Source of the DNA: Microbacterium rhizosphaerae
GTDB lineage: Bacteria > Actinomycetota > Actinomycetes > Actinomycetales > Microbacteriaceae
Direction of reading: 5' to 3'
Length of the DNA: 64,000 bases
NCBI RefSeq assembly: GCF_034120055.1
Contig: NZ_CP139368.1
Span: forward strand, 372,001 to 436,000
The notes under the pieces are model-generated. The model did not search any database, was not told the origin of the DNA, and saw only the letters and a program-made list of their open reading frames with translations. Below are positions 35,572 through 44,353 of this stretch, piece by piece. The position numbers and the translations under genes were made by a program. The first letter of the stretch is position 1. Every line of letters starts with the position of its first letter.

Positions 35572-36858
35572 ATGCGAATCCCTACGGCGAAGGGCCGGAT
35601 GGCGGCAATGGCCGCGGCCGCTCTCGTCGTCGCGCTCGCCGTCGCCGGATGCGCTCCCACGCCCACGGTGCACGATGCCGCCGTCGCAGGAAACGGGGGC
35701 GATTTCGCGAAGGACACGCAGAAGCAGCTGCAGGATGCCGTGACCGCCGCGATGACCGCTGCCGGCGCATCCGGAGCCATCGTCGGCGTGTGGGCGCCGT
35801 GGGCCGGCGACTGGGTGGACGGCCTGGGGACGCAGTCGACCACGACCAAGACGCCGGTGACGACCGAAATGGACTTCCGAGTCGCGGACATCACGCGCGC
35901 CATGACGTGCGACGCCCTGTACCACCTCGCCGGTGATGGCAGGATCGACGTCGACAAGCCGGTCTCGTCGTACGACTCCGCATATCCCGACCTTCGGGAC
36001 GCGACCCTGCGCCAGCTGTGCGACGGCACGGCGCCGATCGGCTCGTACCGCACGATGCTGGGCGCGACGATGGCCGACAACCCGACACGCGTGTGGGACC
36101 CGAACGAGCTCGTCACCTACGGGCTCGGACAGACCATCCCACCGTCGACCGTGACGCCGTACCACGACGCCGACGCGGGATACGTGCTCGTCGGGCTCGT
36201 CCTGGAGCGGGTGACCGGCAAGCCGATCGCGCAGATCCTGCACGACGAGGTGTTCGCGCCGCTCGGGCTCTCCTCCACCGCGCTGCCGGGTGCCAAGCCG
36301 GCGCCCCCGCACACGACGGGCACCGCCCTGCAGGGCTTCAACTCCCTCAAGGACGCGAAGGGCGCGTGGGTCTGCGACAAGCCCGCGGATGTGACGGATG
36401 CCTCGGCCTCCCTGGGCGCGTCGGCCGCCGGTGTGGTCTCCGACATCGACGACCTCGGCGCGTACGTCCAGGCGCTCGCGAAGGGCACGCTGACACCGAA
36501 GGACGCCAAGCGCTACGCGTCGCCGAAGCCCGTGGGCGCCGACACGCCCACGTGGTACACCGCGGCCGGTGGCGTCTACCGGGCCGGCAGCCTCATCGGC
36601 CAGTACGGCTCGGTCCCCGGCTACGCGACCGCCGCATACTCCGACCCCCGCTCGGGGCTGACGGTCGCCGTCGTGCTCAACAACTCCGGAGCCGGCGCAT
36701 CCATCGCCCAGGACCTCGCCTTCGAGCTCGCCGCCATCGCGTCGAAGGCCCCGGCCGAGAAGGGCAAGGACGCGCCGGCCGCGGGCCTGCCCTGGACGGC
36801 GCAGCAGTACGCCGACGCGATCGCGCACTCGGCCATCTGCGCTCCGCCGAGCAAGTGA
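35572..36858 (+). CDS. Lipoprotein with a serine beta-lactamase/PBP fold, catalytic residues apparently lost
   Basis: A 428-residue protein. The signal peptide ends at a lipobox LAVAGC with C27. The rest follows the class C beta-lactamase / D-Ala-D-Ala carboxypeptidase pattern (LYHLAGDGRIDVDKPVSSY, TPYHDADAGYVLVGLVLERV, VFAPLGLSST). The SxxK motif expected in FRVADITRAMT reads D106-I-T-R109, so both nucleophile and lysine are missing. The YxN motif reads Y197-H-D, and the HxG motif reads QYG in GQYGSVPGY. The sequence is otherwise intact and in frame, so it looks like a pseudoenzyme, perhaps a peptidoglycan-binding or regulatory lipoprotein. An in-frame GTG at 35566 is an alternative start. 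Confidence 0.75.
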   Translation: MRIPTAKGRMAAMAAAALVVALAVAGCAPTPTVHDAAVAGNGGDFAKDTQKQLQDAVTAAMTAAGASGAIVGVWAPWAGDWVDGLGTQSTTTKTPVTTEMDFRVADITRAMTCDALYHLAGDGRIDVDKPVSSYDSAYPDLRDATLRQLCDGTAPIGSYRTMLGATMADNPTRVWDPNELVTYGLGQTIPPSTVTPYHDADAGYVLVGLVLERVTGKPIAQILHDEVFAPLGLSSTALPGAKPAPPHTTGTALQGFNSLKDAKGAWVCDKPADVTDASASLGASAAGVVSDIDDLGAYVQALAKGTLTPKDAKRYASPKPVGADTPTWYTAAGGVYRAGSLIGQYGSVPGYATAAYSDPRSGLTVAVVLNNSGAGASIAQDLAFELAAIASKAPAEKGKDAPAAGLPWTAQQYADAIAHSAICAPPSK

Positions 36859-37781
36859 CCACGCGCGCCGCCGGCGCGCCCGCCATCCTCCTGGTGATCG
36901 CGGGCCTGCTGTGCCAGGACATCGGTGCGTCGCTCGCCGTTCTGCTGTTCCCGAAGACCGGGCCGCTCGGCATGGTGATGCTGCGGCTCGTGTTCTCCGC
37001 GCTCATCCTGCTGGTCATCGCGCGGCCGCGGCTGCGCGGGCACTCGGCGTCCGGGTGGCGTGCCGTGATCGCGTTCGGCATCGTGCTCGCGCTCATGAAC
37101 AGCCTGTTCTATCTGGCGCTGAACCACCTGCCGCTCGGCGTGACGGTCACGATCGAGGTGCTCGGACCCCTGGTGCTGTCGATCATCGCCGCCCAGCGCG
37201 CGTCGGCCTGGCTGTGGGCCGGGCTCGCCTTCGCCGGTGTCGTCGCGCTCGCCGGCGGCGGATGGGATCGGCTCAACGTCGTCGGCGTGCTGTTCGCGCT
37301 CGGCGCGGCGGCCAGCTGGGCGCTGTACATCCTGTCGTCGGCGCGGGTCGGCGGCGAGTTCCCGAAGCTCGACGGACTCGCGCTGGCGATGAGCATCGGG
37401 GCCATCGTGTCGCTGCCGTTCGGCATCGCGGACGCGGGGGCCGCCCTGCTGCAGCCGCTCGTCATCGGGCTCGGTGCCGCGGTCGCGATGCTCTCCTCGA
37501 CCATCCCGTACGCGTTCGAGCTCATCGCGCTGCGGCGGATCCCGGCAGCCGTGTTCGCCGTCCTGATGAGCGTGTCGCCCGCCGTCGCGACCCTCGCGGG
37601 GCTCGTGCTGCTCGGGCAGCGCCTGACCTGGGTCGAGCTCGTGGGCATCGCACTCGTGATCGCGGCCAGCATGGGTGCCGTATGGAGCGGGATGAGCCGT
37701 CGACCGCCGCAGATCGCTGCGTCGGCGCGAACTCGCGAGGCTCCCGAGGCCGAAGAGCCGTTCGCCGAGCCCATCGCCTGA
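36855..37781 (+). CDS. DMT-superfamily exporter (EamA, RhtA-like)
   Basis: A 308-residue membrane protein with ten hydrophobic segments in two EamA repeats (for example LLVIAGLLCQDIGASLAVLL and ALGAAASWALYILSSARVGG). It is closest in style to RhtA/YdcZ-type amino-acid or metabolite exporters. The GTG start overlaps the stop of the upstream lipoprotein (GTGA), so both are on one transcript. The substrate is unknown. Confidence 0.85.
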   Translation: MTTRAAGAPAILLVIAGLLCQDIGASLAVLLFPKTGPLGMVMLRLVFSALILLVIARPRLRGHSASGWRAVIAFGIVLALMNSLFYLALNHLPLGVTVTIEVLGPLVLSIIAAQRASAWLWAGLAFAGVVALAGGGWDRLNVVGVLFALGAAASWALYILSSARVGGEFPKLDGLALAMSIGAIVSLPFGIADAGAALLQPLVIGLGAAVAMLSSTIPYAFELIALRRIPAAVFAVLMSVSPAVATLAGLVLLGQRLTWVELVGIALVIAASMGAVWSGMSRRPPQIAASARTREAPEAEEPFAEPIA

Positions 37782-37793
37782 CGAGGCGGATGG

Positions 37794-37807
37794 CAGAATG
37801 GGCGCGA
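37794..37807 (+). promoter_or_regulatory. Probable -10 for crcB
   Basis: CAGAAT at 37794-37799 is followed by seven bases and the ATG at 37807. This supports 37807 over the ATG at 37798 as start. The match is imperfect at the first base. I looked for a fluoride riboswitch in the 25-base gap and there is no room for one. Confidence 0.4.
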
Positions 37808-38208
37808 TGTCCGACCGGCCCCTGCATCAGCGACCGCGCTACCTCGCGCTCGTCTTCGCCGGCGGCGCGCTCGGCACTCTTGTGCGCTGGGCGCTCGCGA
37901 TCGCGTTGCCGTCCGGCTGGCCCGTCGCGACGCTGTTCGTCAATGTGACCGGAGCCTTCGCCCTCGGGTGGCTGCTCGAGGCTCTGGCCCTGCGCAACGA
38001 AGACGACGATCCCACGCACGGCGTCCGTCTGTTCTTCGGCACCGGCGTGCTCGGGGGGTACACGACCTACAGCGCTTTCGCCGTGGACACCGACCTGCTC
38101 GGCATCACGTGGCCCTCCCTCCTGTACGTCGTCGCGACGATCGTGCTCGGCGCCGCCGCATCCCTCGCGGGCATCGCGATCGCCGCGCGGATCGGGCGCC
38201 GCGCATGA
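37807..38208 (+). CDS. crcB: Fluoride channel subunit CrcB/Fluc (first)
   Basis: A 133-residue protein with four membrane helices. Conserved Fluc features include GGALGTLVRWALA, the TLFVNVTGAFALG helix with the key Asn, and GTGVLGGYTTYSAF. Heterodimeric Fluc channels are made from two genes with opposite membrane insertion, and the second subunit follows with a four-base overlap. It exports fluoride passively. Start at 37807 chosen for the -10 spacing. Confidence 0.9.
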   Translation: MSDRPLHQRPRYLALVFAGGALGTLVRWALAIALPSGWPVATLFVNVTGAFALGWLLEALALRNEDDDPTHGVRLFFGTGVLGGYTTYSAFAVDTDLLGITWPSLLYVVATIVLGAAASLAGIAIAARIGRRA

Positions 38209-38576
38209 CGCTCTGGGCCGTGGTCCTCATGGCGATCGCGGGAGGGCTCGGCGCGGTTGCGCGGTTCGTCCTCGACAGCATCGTGCGGATGCGGGTCGAG
38301 GCATATCCGCTCGGGACGTTGATCATCAACCTCAGCGGCTCGTTCCTGCTGGGGCTCGTCGTCGGGCTCGCGGGCCACGTCCTCTCGCCGGAGTGGCGGC
38401 TCGTGCTCGGCACCGGATTCCTCGGCGGGTATACGACGTTCAGCACCGCGAGCTACGAGGCGGTGCGCCTCGCGCAGCAGGGCCGGTGGCGGGAGGTCTC
38501 GCTGCACACGATCGGGATGGCGATCGGCGCCTTCGCCTTCGCGGTCGCCGGCTTGTGGCTCGGAACACTCCTCTGA
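38205..38576 (+). CDS. crcB: Fluoride channel subunit CrcB/Fluc (second)
   Basis: A 123-residue four-helix protein pairing with the upstream subunit. Motifs are GGLGAVARFVLDS, GTLIINLSGSFLLG with the conserved Asn, and GTGFLGGYTTFSTAS with the fluoride-lining Thr/Ser. ATG at 38205 overlaps the previous stop (ATGA). Together they form the dual-topology channel that relieves fluoride toxicity. Confidence 0.9.
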   Translation: MTLWAVVLMAIAGGLGAVARFVLDSIVRMRVEAYPLGTLIINLSGSFLLGLVVGLAGHVLSPEWRLVLGTGFLGGYTTFSTASYEAVRLAQQGRWREVSLHTIGMAIGAFAFAVAGLWLGTLL

Positions 38577-38602
38577 CGGTCAGCGCAGGATGCCCGCAGG
38601 CC

Positions 38603-39547
38603 TCAGAACGACCGGATCCTCCACCCGGCGCTCGCCGAGCCGCCGGATTCGATGACGAGCAGATCGCGCTGCGAGTTCAATGCGTCGGGCGGACACGTCA
38701 TCGGCTCGACCGCGAGTCCGCACCGATGCCCGTCCGAGCCGGGAGCATCCGCCGTGTACAGCTGCACCCACGGGCAACGCTCATCCCATGAGATCTCGGT
38801 CCCGCGCCCGTCGGCAGTCGTCAGACGGACGCGCGCCTGACCGCCGGCGTCGCGTCGCAGTGACGTGAACGCGTGGTTCACGATCGTCGCGCCGAGCCGC
38901 CGTGGCTCTCGGAAGTCGAAGCAGCCCCCGTCGTGGGCGTCGACCCGTGCGGTGCCGGTCGGCAGCAGCCGATCGGCCGAGACCAGAAGGACCTCGGCGG
39001 CCGGAAGGTCGAGCACCCAGTCGTCGATCGCGCTCGTCGAGGGCGCGCCCGCGACGAGATAGGGGTGCCCGCCGACGCCGAACGGTGCGGCATCCGGGGA
39101 TTCGTTCGTCGCGACGACCTGCTGCGCCAGACCGTCGGCGTCGAGGCTGAAGATCACCTCGAGACGGACGCGCCACGGGTAGCCCGGCTGAGGTTCGATC
39201 CCGGCGGCGAGCACGACCCGCTCTGCCGATCTGCCGACACAGGCGAAGTCGAGCCATGCGACGAGGCCGTGAGCCGCGTTCGCCGTCTCGACCTCGTTGC
39301 GCACCAGCTGATGCGCGACGCCCGCGAACGCGTACCGGCCATCGGCCGTCCGGTTCGGCCACGGTGCCAGGAGCGCCCCGCGCATCGCGGGGCGCACCTC
39401 GTCGGCGTCGAACGGCAGGATGAGATCCCGACCCTCGTACCGCAAGGAACGCAGCGTGGCTCCGACGCTCGCGATCTCGGCGACATAGCCGTGCGCGCTC
39501 AGCTCGTACTGATCGCCGGAGCGTGGCCTGCGGTGCTCGTCATTCAT
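38603..39547 (-). CDS. Aldose 1-epimerase family protein
   Basis: A 314-residue galactose-mutarotase-fold protein. Landmarks are GALLAPWPNRTADGRYAF, TANAAHGLVAWLDF with the catalytic His, FGVGGHPYL with the second His, and a C-terminal LAVEPMTCPPDALN with the base Glu. It interconverts alpha and beta anomers of an aldose. Its start overlaps the stop of the DUF5107 gene by eight bases, so the two work together, probably preparing a released sugar for metabolism. Confidence 0.9.
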   Translation of the reverse strand: MNDEHRRPRSGDQYELSAHGYVAEIASVGATLRSLRYEGRDLILPFDADEVRPAMRGALLAPWPNRTADGRYAFAGVAHQLVRNEVETANAAHGLVAWLDFACVGRSAERVVLAAGIEPQPGYPWRVRLEVIFSLDADGLAQQVVATNESPDAAPFGVGGHPYLVAGAPSTSAIDDWVLDLPAAEVLLVSADRLLPTGTARVDAHDGGCFDFREPRRLGATIVNHAFTSLRRDAGGQARVRLTTADGRGTEISWDERCPWVQLYTADAPGSDGHRCGLAVEPMTCPPDALNSQRDLLVIESGGSASAGWRIRSF

Positions 39548-42461
39548 CGGCGGTCTCGCGTGAGAAGAGCAGCAGATCGGGGAGGCTCGTGGCGAAGTAG
39601 TCGGTCACCCCGTCTTCGCGCACCGCGGCGGGCGCCTCGTACGGAGAGCGCGCCTCGCCCAGGGTCGCAGGCGGCTCCATCGACGGCCGCCCGCTCGCGA
39701 CCGCGGCCGCGTCCCAGGCAGCGATGGCCCGTCCTTCACCGCCTTCCCACGGGTGGAAGGGACGGGTCGCGAGGATCGCGAGCGCCTCGTCCAGTTCGCG
39801 CTCGGCGATCAGCAGGTTCACGTACTCGATCGTCAGGTCGTCCCGCGTGCGCACCAGGTGCTCGACAGGTCGGAGCGCCGCGAGGCGGGTGGCGGCGGAG
39901 TGGCCGAGTCGGGCAGCGAGCTGGTCCTGCTCGTAGCGAAGTCGCGCGTCGCCCGGTGCCAGCCGCACGGCCTGGACGTATCGCGCCCACGCCGTGTCAT
40001 CGTCATGGGCCACGTTGTAGGCGGCGAGTGCCGCGTTCCGGTACAGGACGGGATCCTGCATCCCCAAGTGGATCGCGCGCTCCCACGCCTGCAGGGCGTC
40101 ACCGCGACGGCCGTGGGCGTAGAGCAGCATCCCGCGGAGCGAGTGCGCGGTGGCGTCGTCCGGCTCGGCGACGATGGCGCGGTCGAGGGCGTCGAGCGCG
40201 TCGAGGCCGTACGGGAAGGCCCACGTGCGGTCGGCTGTGCGCGCTTCGGCCCGGTGGGCCGCCGCCGCTTCAGGGCGGCCGAGGTCGTCCAGCAGGGATG
40301 CCGCGACGTAGTGCGCGATCGGTCGCATGTTGCCGGACCCGGTGATCGGCGCGGCGATGGTCGCCGTGAGGATCCCGAGCGCGAGGTCGGCCTCGCCGGC
40401 GCGCAGGACGTCGAGCGCCGCATCGAGCAGGAGCCCGGCATCCGGAGCGATCCGCATCCCCGCGAGCACCCGCAGGGTCGCGTCGAGCGGGTCGCGCGTG
40501 AGTGCGTCGCGCAGGAGCGCGTCGGCGTCGGCGGCTCGCCCCAGCCGGCGAAGGATGACGACACGCAGCGCGATGCGGCGCGCGTCGTATCCGACGACAT
40601 CGAGGGTGTCGAGCACCCGCATCGCCGCGCGGTTCTTCTCCCGTCGCGTCAGGGACCGGGCAAGCTCGAACCCCGCGGCCGGCGCCCACGCCGCATCCCA
40701 GCCGGCCTTCCCGAACGCGTGCTCGGCTTCGATGGTGCGGCCGAGTCGGGTCAGCACGAGCCCGGCGAGGTAGAAGGCCTCCGCATCGATCGGGTTGGCG
40801 TTTCGCCGCGTGAGCCGCGCGAGGGCGATGCGCACGCGGGCCAGCGCCGGTTCATATCGGCCGGCGCGGTGGTCGCGGTCGGCGAGCGCGAGATTCGTTC
40901 GCACGTCATGGGGGTCGCGCTCGATCGCCTCGCGCCAGTAGGCCATCGGAGACCGTGTGGGATGCCGGTACTGGCTGAGGTGCAGACCGGTGAGGTACAG
41001 CTCCTCCACCGAAGCGATCGCGTCGGGCGCGGGGGGCTCCTCGGCGACCCAGGGCTCCTCATCGGAGACCTCGACGGGCACCCACTGCACGAGCAGTCGG
41101 CCCGATCGGTCGCGCAGCTCGACCGAGATCGCGGTGTCGGCGCCGATGTCGGCTCGGATCGCGACCGGCGTCCCGGGAGTGAGGTCCTGGCGCCGGCGTG
41201 CCACGACCGCGCCGCGCAGAAGGATCCGCAGCTCGGCGTCCGGCTGCGGCGAGGTCGCCGCGAAGGTGGCCACGACACCGTTGTCGCGGTCGACGTGGAC
41301 CGCGGCATCCGGCGTCGCCTGATGGGCGATGCCCATCGCGGGGATCGGGTACCAGTACTGCGAGAAGACCTTGGTCTCGCCCGGAAGGATCCACGAGAAG
41401 TCGGGCTGGTTGTCGGTGTACACACCCGCCATGAGCTCGACGTACGGACCGTCGCCGTCGGTCAGCTGCGCATCCCAGGCGTGACCGAACGGCGCGTCGC
41501 CCCACGTCCACTGCTTCTTCCCGGGCGACAGGCGACGCTCCGCCCAGTGCACGAAGCCCGCGCCGGCGGCGTGGTCGTAGCCGCCGAAGAAGTCCTCCTG
41601 CGAATCCACGATCATGTACGAGGTCGGCACCGGGATGTTCCGGTAGAAGTCGATGCGGTCGGCACCGGGTGCCTTCGCCGCGCGAGCCGGGTAGTCGACG
41701 CCGTAGTACGGCCGGTCCGCCGCCGGGAACGCCGTCAGCGCGCGCCGCGCGTGGTCGGCCACATAGCGCACGTCCTCGGGGAAGAACGACTGATAGTCGT
41801 CGTGCACGCGTGCGGCGACGTTCGCCCACCACAGGAAGGTCTGGCGTTCGCTCGTGCGATTGTGCAGACGCACGACCAGCTCGATCACGGAGCTGTCCGG
41901 GCGCAGCCGGACGCCGTGCTGCGCGGACATGCGGGCGAAGGGGTCGTGATCGGCGCACCAGACGGTGACCGATCCGTCAGCACTCTGCTCGATCGTCGTC
42001 TCGACCGGCAGGTAGGTCGCCGGCCGGTGGTGCTGCGGCCAGTTGAACTCGACACCGCCGCTGATCCACGGGCCCGCGAGGCCCACCAGGGCCGGCTTGA
42101 TGACGTTGTTGCGATAGAAGAAGTCGTAACCGGTGGTCTTGTCGTAGCCGATGTGGATGCGGCCGCCGAGCTCGGGCAGGATCACCACTCGCAGATATCG
42201 GTTCTCGAGGTGGACGGCCTGCCACTCCCGCTGCGTGCTCTCGTCGGCGACGCTCTCGGTGAACGGGAGGGGATACACCTTTCCGCTCGAGCCCTGGTAG
42301 ACCCGGTTGTCGAGGTACATGGGGTACGGGCTGGGGTCAGCGGCTTCGTATGTGCGAATGCTGAGCGGCTCGTTCCACGCGACGGCGCCGCCGTCGCGCA
42401 GGACCGCCTGCAACGGCGGGGGCGCGTCCGGCAGCGTGATCTTGTCGGTGCTGGTCATCAC
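39540..42461 (-). CDS. DUF5107 domain protein with TPR repeats
   Basis: A 973-residue protein. The N-terminal region (about residues 30-340) is DUF5107, a galactose-mutarotase-like beta-sandwich domain, with LRVVILPELGGRIHIGYDKT and SGGVEFNWPQHHRP. From about residue 470 onward helical repeats of TPR type follow (ALADRDHRAGRYEPALARVR, FYLAGLVLTRLGRTIEAEHA and others). It has no signal peptide. Such proteins are found in sugar utilisation clusters and may be carbohydrate-active enzymes; the activity is not established. It is divergent from an AraC regulator with a 55-base gap, which suggests that regulator controls it. Confidence 0.82.
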   Translation of the reverse strand: MMTSTDKITLPDAPPPLQAVLRDGGAVAWNEPLSIRTYEAADPSPYPMYLDNRVYQGSSGKVYPLPFTESVADESTQREWQAVHLENRYLRVVILPELGGRIHIGYDKTTGYDFFYRNNVIKPALVGLAGPWISGGVEFNWPQHHRPATYLPVETTIEQSADGSVTVWCADHDPFARMSAQHGVRLRPDSSVIELVVRLHNRTSERQTFLWWANVAARVHDDYQSFFPEDVRYVADHARRALTAFPAADRPYYGVDYPARAAKAPGADRIDFYRNIPVPTSYMIVDSQEDFFGGYDHAAGAGFVHWAERRLSPGKKQWTWGDAPFGHAWDAQLTDGDGPYVELMAGVYTDNQPDFSWILPGETKVFSQYWYPIPAMGIAHQATPDAAVHVDRDNGVVATFAATSPQPDAELRILLRGAVVARRRQDLTPGTPVAIRADIGADTAISVELRDRSGRLLVQWVPVEVSDEEPWVAEEPPAPDAIASVEELYLTGLHLSQYRHPTRSPMAYWREAIERDPHDVRTNLALADRDHRAGRYEPALARVRIALARLTRRNANPIDAEAFYLAGLVLTRLGRTIEAEHAFGKAGWDAAWAPAAGFELARSLTRREKNRAAMRVLDTLDVVGYDARRIALRVVILRRLGRAADADALLRDALTRDPLDATLRVLAGMRIAPDAGLLLDAALDVLRAGEADLALGILTATIAAPITGSGNMRPIAHYVAASLLDDLGRPEAAAAHRAEARTADRTWAFPYGLDALDALDRAIVAEPDDATAHSLRGMLLYAHGRRGDALQAWERAIHLGMQDPVLYRNAALAAYNVAHDDDTAWARYVQAVRLAPGDARLRYEQDQLAARLGHSAATRLAALRPVEHLVRTRDDLTIEYVNLLIAERELDEALAILATRPFHPWEGGEGRAIAAWDAAAVASGRPSMEPPATLGEARSPYEAPAAVREDGVTDYFATSLPDLLLFSRETADE

Positions 42462-42516
42462 CCTTCGACGCTACGAGTCCCGACGAACGTTGGGTATGGT
42501 GAGATCGAGGGTGGAT

Positions 42517-43407
42517 ATGGACGAAACAGCGATGGATGCCGCATCCAGCTCACGTATGCACGGCTTCGAGGACCAGCGCCTGTGCGTCGTCCCGCGGCCG
42601 CACGTCGAGGCCGCCCTGCAGCGTCCCGGCACCCGCCGCCTGGTGGTCACGGATGCGGGGTGCTTCCCGTCGGCGCGGGGGCACAGGCGCTCTCGCCCAC
42701 AGGGATCCCCGGAGACGATCGTGATGCTGTGCGTCGCCGGGAGCGGCACGGTGGACGTCGCGGATGAGACCCATGTGCTGACCCGGTGGACCTGGACGAC
42801 GATTCCGGCCACGACGCCGCACGAGTATTACGCCTCCGAGGACGATCCATGGACGATCTGGTGGCTCCATGTGCGCGGCACCGCCGCCTCCGAGGTCACT
42901 CGGCCGATGGTGGGCGTCCCGCAGCGGGTGTCGAGACTGCGGTCCGTTGATCGCGTGCTGGCGCTGTTCGACGAACTGGTCGCCCTGCTCGAGGGCCGGC
43001 TTTCGCCGGCGCATCTGCTGGCGGCATCCGGAGTCGCGTGGAATCTGCTCGCGCGCATGTCGGCCGACACCATGCTGCCTGCGGATGGCTCCGCGCTGGA
43101 GCGCGCGATCCGATACCTCGAAGCACGCACGGACGGCCGCATCCGGGTGGCGGAGCTGGCGGCGATCGTGGGCGTGTCACCCTCTCACCTGACCGCTCTG
43201 TTCCGAGAATCCACCGGCGGCGGCCCGGCGGCGTTCCACGCCTCGCTGAAGATGGCGAGGGCGCGCACACTGCTGGACACGAGTTCGTCCTCCATCTCCG
43301 AAGTCGCGCGCACCGTCGGCTATGACGACCCGCTGTATTTCTCGCGGCAGTTCCGCCGCCTTCACGGCGTGAGTCCATCGGAGTACCGCGCGCAGGGGAA
43401 GGGATGA
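42517..43407 (+). CDS. AraC-family transcriptional regulator
   Basis: About 296 residues. The N-terminal cupin-type sensing domain (to about residue 160) includes IVMLCVAGSGTVDVADETHV and TIPATTPHEYYASEDDPWTIW. The C-terminal double helix-turn-helix (about 195-290) contains RVAELAAIVGVSPSHLTALF and ISEVARTVGYDDPLYFSRQF. It probably activates the divergent DUF5107-epimerase pair in response to a sugar. The start is uncertain: GTG at 42511 is also possible, and a -10-like TATGGT lies at 42495. Confidence 0.85.
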   Translation: MDETAMDAASSSRMHGFEDQRLCVVPRPHVEAALQRPGTRRLVVTDAGCFPSARGHRRSRPQGSPETIVMLCVAGSGTVDVADETHVLTRWTWTTIPATTPHEYYASEDDPWTIWWLHVRGTAASEVTRPMVGVPQRVSRLRSVDRVLALFDELVALLEGRLSPAHLLAASGVAWNLLARMSADTMLPADGSALERAIRYLEARTDGRIRVAELAAIVGVSPSHLTALFRESTGGGPAAFHASLKMARARTLLDTSSSSISEVARTVGYDDPLYFSRQFRRLHGVSPSEYRAQGKG

Positions 43408-43414
43408 CGCCGGT

Positions 43415-44266
43415 CTACCGGACGACGGGCTCCCGTGCCACGTGGAGTCTTCGCCACTGGGTCGGGGTCGTCCCGCAGATCTTGGCGAAGGTCTCGTGAA
43501 AGGAGCTCAGCGACTGGAATCCGGCCGTGGTCGCGACGGCGGCGGAGTTCAGGTCGGTCGTGAGCAGGAGGCGCTGTGCCTCTGCGACGCGGATCTGGCC
43601 GAGGTACGCGGTCACGCTGGCGCCGAAGACCGCTCGGAAGATGCTCGCCGCACGGTTCGGGTGGAGGTGCACGACGCGGGCGACGTCGGCGACGTGGATG
43701 TCGTGAGTCGAGTTCTCCGCAATGAACGTCGCCATCCGCGCGGCGCGATCCAGATCGACCGACGACCGGGCGCGCGCCGGAGCCGTCTCCAGCCAGCTTC
43801 CCCGGGACATGCGGTGCATCAGCGCCTCCACCTCCAGCTCGGCCGCCCGCCGCGTGACGAGGTGGGAGAGCGCCAGGTCACCGGTCCATCGATCGAATTG
43901 CCGTGCCCACTCGCCTGAGCGAGCATCGGCCGGGCCCACCAGGACCGCACCGCGGAGCAGGCCGTCCTTCACGGTCTCGGGAAGTCGCCACGACATGAAC
44001 AGGGCGAGCGGGACGGTGGCGAACGACATCAGGTGGCCGTCGTCGATCTGGAGGAGCTGGTGCGGCTTGGCTCCCCAGAAGGCGCACGGGGTGTCAGCCG
44101 GCAGCGTCGTCACCCTGCCCGCCGAGGCGTAGACGAGCGCGCTCGAGCAGTAGTTGATCTCGATGTCGTTGTGGGCGTGCGGCGCCGACATGACTGTCGA
44201 CGCGCCGCGCCACGCGACGAATCCGAACGTGTTCCCGTGCTGACGGGGCTCGGCTCTGTCGGACAT
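43415..44266 (-). CDS. AraC-family transcriptional regulator
   Basis: A 283-residue regulator with an N-terminal cupin domain (SAPHAHNDIEINYCSSALVYA near residue 27, HQLLQIDDGHL) and a C-terminal AraC helix-turn-helix (HDIHVADVARVVHLHPNRAA, AAVATTAGFQSLSSFHETFA). It is convergent with the previous AraC gene and divergent from the PhyH dioxygenase gene with an 87-base gap, so it likely controls that gene. ATG 44266 gives the canonical cupin start; a longer open frame upstream crosses the dioxygenase gene and is not real. Confidence 0.87.
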   Translation of the reverse strand: MSDRAEPRQHGNTFGFVAWRGASTVMSAPHAHNDIEINYCSSALVYASAGRVTTLPADTPCAFWGAKPHQLLQIDDGHLMSFATVPLALFMSWRLPETVKDGLLRGAVLVGPADARSGEWARQFDRWTGDLALSHLVTRRAAELEVEALMHRMSRGSWLETAPARARSSVDLDRAARMATFIAENSTHDIHVADVARVVHLHPNRAASIFRAVFGASVTAYLGQIRVAEAQRLLLTTDLNSAAVATTAGFQSLSSFHETFAKICGTTPTQWRRLHVAREPVVR

Positions 44267-44353
44267 GGTGAGTTTCTGGAAGGGAATGCCTGAATTGCGG
44301 AACTCTGACGAAAAGGTGGCGGCTACCGTCGTCAAGGATAAGGGAGGCCCACC

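Noticed and set aside
37782..37806. Fluoride riboswitch before crcB
   Set aside because: Only 25 bases separate the genes and the promoter leaves almost no leader, so no riboswitch can fit.
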